In this document: positions 40,644 to 43,428 of the stretch, piece by piece
Numbering within the stretch: position 1 is the first letter of the stretch
Layout: each line of letters opens with the position of its first letter
Assembly (NCBI GenBank): GCA_021771265.1
Contig: JAETPK010000024.1
Location: 1-43,428, forward strand
Length of the DNA stretch: 43,428 bases
Origin: Oscillospiraceae bacterium
Lineage (GTDB): Bacteria > Bacillota > Clostridia > Oscillospirales > Oscillospiraceae
Direction: 5' to 3'
Notes under the pieces: generated by a model
Seen by the model: only the letters and a program-made list of their open reading frames with translations
Databases searched by the model: none
Told to the model about the DNA's origin: nothing
Made by a program: the position numbers and the translations under genes

Positions 40644-41891
40644 TCAATCGGCTTTTTCGTCTGTTTCGGCAGCGTCCTTCTCCGGGACTGCCATTCCCTC
40701 GGGAGTCCCGGCGGCGTAGGCCTCCGTGGCCAGCGGCAGGTCCTTCTTCTTCAGCAGCACCCGCACCAGGAAATCGGCGGCGCTGTACAGGCAGGCACAC
40801 ACCGGCACGCCGAAAAACATGCCCGCGAGGCCAAAGAAGCTGCCGCCCACCAAAATGGCGATAATGACCCACAGGCTGGAAAGCCCCGTCTTGTCCCCCA
40901 GGATCTTGGGGCCGATGATGTTGCCGTCCAGCTGCTGCAGCAGCAGCACGAACAGCACGAAATACAGTGCCTTCATGGGAGAGACCAGCAGGATGAGGAA
41001 CGTGCTGGGGATCGCCCCCAGGAAGGGCCCGAAAAAGGGGATCACATTGGTGACGCCCACGATAACGGATACCAGAGGCGTATAGGGGAATTTTAGAATG
41101 GAGCAGCCCACGAAGCACATGGCGCCGATGATCAGGGAGTCCAGCAGCTTGCCCCGGACAAATCCGGCGAAAATACTGTCCACCTTGGCGGCGCCCCGCA
41201 GCACCCAGTAGACATGCTCCCTGGGAAACAGGCCGCACACCACCTTGCGGGCGTGGGCGGCGCAGGTCTCCTTGGTAGCCAGGAAGTAAACAGACACGAT
41301 GATGCCCACCAGAAGGTCGCTCACAAAGCCCACCAAACCGAACACACTGCCGGAGACAATGCTCATCAGCGTGGAAGCCTGGGGCAGCACCTCCTTGGTG
41401 ATCCAGTTCATAAGGCTGTTGTAAGACAGGTCCAGCTGCTGGGACACCCAGTGCTCCAGAGGCGGATACGTCTCCAGCAGGTGAGCTACCCAGCCGCTGA
41501 TGGTATGGTAGTAGGTCTCCACATTGGAAAGCAGCTGGGCAATGCTCTTATACAGCTCCGGCAGCAGCACGGAGGCCAGCAGGTACAGCAGCACAACGAT
41601 AATGGCCCAGGTCAGCAGGATGCTCAGGGCCCGAAGCCCTCCGGAGGTCCGTTTTCCCTTTTCAAGCTTCCTTCCCTTGGGCAGGAACAGCTCTTCAAAA
41701 TAATTGACCATGGGTGCCAGCAGATAGGCCATAAAGGCGCCGTACAGCACCGGCGCCAGGGCCGTAAGGAACTGCCGGCTGAAGGATTGCAGCACCCGCC
41801 TGCCGAAAAAGGTGTCATAAAGCAGCAAAATGGCGCTGACTGTGAAAAATACCGTCAGCCCCAACAGCACATGCCCGTCTTTCCGCTTCAT
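40644..41891 (-). CDS. AI-2E family (PerM/YtvI-like) membrane protein
   Basis: 415 residues with about seven or eight membrane segments and a long central hydrophilic region (about 105-175). The family landmarks are in the C-terminal half: VRGKLLDSLIIGAMCFVGCSILKFPYTPLVSVIVGVTNVIPFFGPFLGAIPS and LLLQQLDGNIIGPKILGDKTGLSSLWVIIAILVGGSFFGLAGMFFGVPV. Members are annotated as transporters for autoinducer-2, ions or sporulation-linked functions; none can be assigned here. A charged tail rich in Glu and Ala follows. AAAGGATGG precedes the start. Divergent from the lipid kinase gene. Confidence 0.93.
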   Translation of the reverse strand: MKRKDGHVLLGLTVFFTVSAILLLYDTFFGRRVLQSFSRQFLTALAPVLYGAFMAYLLAPMVNYFEELFLPKGRKLEKGKRTSGGLRALSILLTWAIIVVLLYLLASVLLPELYKSIAQLLSNVETYYHTISGWVAHLLETYPPLEHWVSQQLDLSYNSLMNWITKEVLPQASTLMSIVSGSVFGLVGFVSDLLVGIIVSVYFLATKETCAAHARKVVCGLFPREHVYWVLRGAAKVDSIFAGFVRGKLLDSLIIGAMCFVGCSILKFPYTPLVSVIVGVTNVIPFFGPFLGAIPSTFLILLVSPMKALYFVLFVLLLQQLDGNIIGPKILGDKTGLSSLWVIIAILVGGSFFGLAGMFFGVPVCACLYSAADFLVRVLLKKKDLPLATEAYAAGTPEGMAVPEKDAAETDEKAD

Positions 41892-41917
41892 GTGGACACC
41901 ATCCTTTCGATATTTTC

Positions 41918-41946
41918 ATTCTACACGGCCTCGGAGGGAATTGCAA
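41918..41946 (-). promoter_or_regulatory. Promoter of the AI-2E family gene
   Basis: On the minus strand TTGCAA (41941-41946) and TAGAAT (41918-41923) with a 17-base spacer. The -35 is a palindrome used also by the divergent promoter. Confidence 0.6.
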
Positions 41947-41969
41947 TCCTCATTTCCCCGTGATATACT
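41941..41969 (+). promoter_or_regulatory. Promoter of the lipid kinase gene
   Basis: TTGCAA (41941-41946) and TATACT (41964-41969) with a 17-base spacer and an extended TG just before the -10. It shares the -35 hexamer with the opposite promoter. Confidence 0.65.
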
Positions 41970-42020
41970 ACCCTTCACACCGACGAGACCATCGTCTTTT
42001 GTTTTTTCAGGAGGTATTCC

Positions 42021-42908
42021 ATGACGCAGAGGAAGCTTCTTTTCATCGTCAATCCCCGGGCGGGCCGCAGCAAGTCCCGCAGCCCGCTGTTTGACGCCAT
42101 CTCCGTTTTCTCCGAGGCGGGTTACCTGATCTCCCTGCACAAGACCACCGCCCCCGGCGACGCCTCCATCACTGCCGTCCGGGCGGGGGAGGATTACGAT
42201 CTGGTCGTGGCCGCCGGCGGCGACGGCACGCTCAATGAAGTCATCACCGGGCTGATGCGCCTGGAAAAACGGCCTCCGCTGGGCTATCTGCCCCAGGGCA
42301 GCACCAACGACTTTGCCGCCAGTCTCCAAATCTCCGGCGACCCCGTCATAGCTGCCGGGGCCATCGTCCGCAACGTACCCCGGATGCTGGACGTTGGCCA
42401 GTGGAACGAGCGCTGCTTCGCATACGTGGCCTCCTTCGGCGCATTCGTGAAAAGCTCCTACTCCGCCCCTCAGGCCGCTAAAAACGCGCTGGGTCACTTT
42501 GCCTATATCCTGGAGGGCATGAAGGACCTGAACACCCTGCGGCCTTACCGCATCCGCCTCACCGCCGACGGCGAGGTGCTGGATGGAGAGTATCTGTTCG
42601 GCGCCGTGTGCAACTCCACCTCCATCGGCGGGCTCATGAAGCTGGACCCAGCGCGGGTGGTGTTGGATGACGGCAAATTCGAGCTGCTGCTGATCCCCAA
42701 TCCCCGGACCGCCCTGGACCTGCAAAATCTGGTGATGGCCCTGCTGAACCAGCAATACGACAGAGAGGGGCTAGTGTTCCGCCATGTCTCCACGCTCCAC
42801 CTGGAGACAGAGGAGGACCTGCCCTGGTCCCTGGATGGAGAGTATGCCCCCAGCGCCGCCGTGGTAAACATTCAAAACCACCAGGCCGCGCTGCAGATGC
42901 TGCTGTGA
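42021..42908 (+). CDS. Diacylglycerol kinase catalytic-domain (YegS/DgkB-like) lipid kinase
   Basis: 295 residues. The nucleotide site is VVAAGGDGTLNEVITGLM (about 63-80), preceded by FIVNPRAGRSKSR at the N-terminus and followed by LGYLPQGSTNDFAASL (about 91-106), the family's three motifs in order. FGAFVKSSYSAPQAAKNALGHFAYILEG and WSLDGEYAP near the end are also typical. It phosphorylates a lipid such as diacylglycerol at the membrane. AGGAGGT lies seven bases before the start. Its stop overlaps the next gene's GTG start by four bases. Confidence 0.94.
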   Translation: MTQRKLLFIVNPRAGRSKSRSPLFDAISVFSEAGYLISLHKTTAPGDASITAVRAGEDYDLVVAAGGDGTLNEVITGLMRLEKRPPLGYLPQGSTNDFAASLQISGDPVIAAGAIVRNVPRMLDVGQWNERCFAYVASFGAFVKSSYSAPQAAKNALGHFAYILEGMKDLNTLRPYRIRLTADGEVLDGEYLFGAVCNSTSIGGLMKLDPARVVLDDGKFELLLIPNPRTALDLQNLVMALLNQQYDREGLVFRHVSTLHLETEEDLPWSLDGEYAPSAAVVNIQNHQAALQMLL

Positions 42909-43428
42909 AGGAGCTGGAAGCCCTGCGCCGCCGCTATGGCGGCCATCAGCCGGGACTGCTGGGCGCCCGGCATAGCTACGCCGTTCTCTGTCCGCTGGTG
43001 GAGCGGCCTGACGGCCCGCATCTTTTATTTGAGGTCCGCGCCCGGAACCTGAGCCAGGGCGGCGAGGTCTGCTTTCCCGGCGGCCGTATGGAGCCGGGAG
43101 AAACGCCCGTCCAATGCGCCCTGCGGGAGACGGAGGAGGAGCTGTCCATCCCCGCCGCCGAGGTCTCCTTACTGGGCACGCCGGACTTTATCTGCAACCA
43201 AATGGGTTTTTTGCTGCGGCCGGTGCTGGGGCTGGTCTCCCCCGGCGGCCTTGCCGCCCTGCGGCCCTCCCCCGCCGAGGTGGCGGAGGCGTTCACAGTG
43301 CCCCTGGCCTTTTTCCGGGATACGCAGCCGGAGCCCTGGCGCTATGAGCTGGTGCCCCGTGTGCCGGAGGACTTCCCCTACGAGTCCGTGGGCATTCCCC
43401 GGGATTACGCCTGGAACCACGGCTGGGT
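42905..43428 (+). CDS. CoA pyrophosphatase-type Nudix hydrolase (truncated by window edge)
   Basis: About 174 residues are visible; the end lies beyond the window. The start is GTG at 42905, overlapping the lipid kinase stop as GTGA, which indicates coupling. The CoA-Nudix pattern is present: LSQGGEVCFPGG (near 55-66) followed by the Nudix box GRMEPGETPVQCALRETEEELSI, with the REtxEE glutamates intact and Ser in place of the usual late Gly. Such enzymes cleave CoA or its derivatives to phosphopantetheine and 3',5'-ADP. Few residues seem to be missing at the C-terminus. Confidence 0.9.
   Translation, partial: MKELEALRRRYGGHQPGLLGARHSYAVLCPLVERPDGPHLLFEVRARNLSQGGEVCFPGGRMEPGETPVQCALRETEEELSIPAAEVSLLGTPDFICNQMGFLLRPVLGLVSPGGLAALRPSPAEVAEAFTVPLAFFRDTQPEPWRYELVPRVPEDFPYESVGIPRDYAWNHGW

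Noticed and set aside
1-43428. CRISPR arrays, tRNA or rRNA genes, insertion sequences and prophage genes
   Set aside because: No regularly spaced direct repeats, cloverleaf signatures, rRNA segments, transposases or phage proteins were recognised on either strand.

Overview
The window is a GC-rich, gene-dense chromosomal segment of an anaerobic Clostridia bacterium, most likely an Oscillospiraceae/Flavonifractor-like gut organism. Pointers are a type III glutamine synthetase, two T-box leaders, a ferredoxin-dependent branched-chain 2-oxoacid oxidoreductase, DUF1846 and DUF3810 proteins, and a GC-rich genome with AT-rich sigma-A promoters. The taxonomic placement is inference from gene content. 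I saw no prophage, CRISPR array, rRNA, tRNA or transposase.

Layout. 1-2567 (minus): 5' part of tex, and a DUF1846 protein. 2720-5790 (plus): purA, a possible small membrane ORF, an intrinsic terminator, then purB. 5804-6078: a cluster of strong palindromes. 6086-8022: a LysR regulator divergent from an EamA exporter. 8159-12301: an asparagine T-box leader, asnB, and type III glutamine synthetase. 12702-13786 (minus): lrgA-lrgB. 13977-14528: a zinc-dependent phospholipase C-like protein. 14657-22805: an aromatic amino acid operon preceded by a Tyr/Phe-rich leader peptide and attenuator: aroF-tyrA-aroB-aroA-aroC-pheA-aroEK-aroQ. 22935-25187 (minus): a hypothetical gene and cstA. 25534-29716: a GntR/FCD regulator divergent from a P-loop ATPase plus a four-subunit 2-oxoisovalerate-type ferredoxin oxidoreductase. 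29838-31250: a second T-box leader and ilvE. 31311-32371 (minus): a GNAT acetyltransferase and a zinc-ribbon membrane protein. 32554-34437: htpG. 34471-40450 (minus): an oligopeptide ABC importer operon ending in a DUF3810 membrane metalloprotease. 40644-41891 (minus): an AI-2E/PerM family protein. 42021 to the end: a diacylglycerol-kinase-like lipid kinase and a truncated CoA-type Nudix hydrolase.

How it fits together. The theme is nitrogen and amino acid metabolism under RNA-level control. Asparagine and BCAA genes read tRNA charging through T-boxes. The aromatic operon appears to use ribosome-mediated attenuation, which is less expected in this lineage. Glutamine synthetase lies just after glutamine-dependent asparagine synthetase. 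The oxidoreductase and ilvE together interconvert valine-type amino acids, 2-oxoacids and acyl-CoAs. The most striking points are the aromatic leader peptide with competing RNA helices and an aroA that has lost its N-terminal PSKS segment and reading frame, apparently by a short deletion, inside an otherwise complete shikimate operon.
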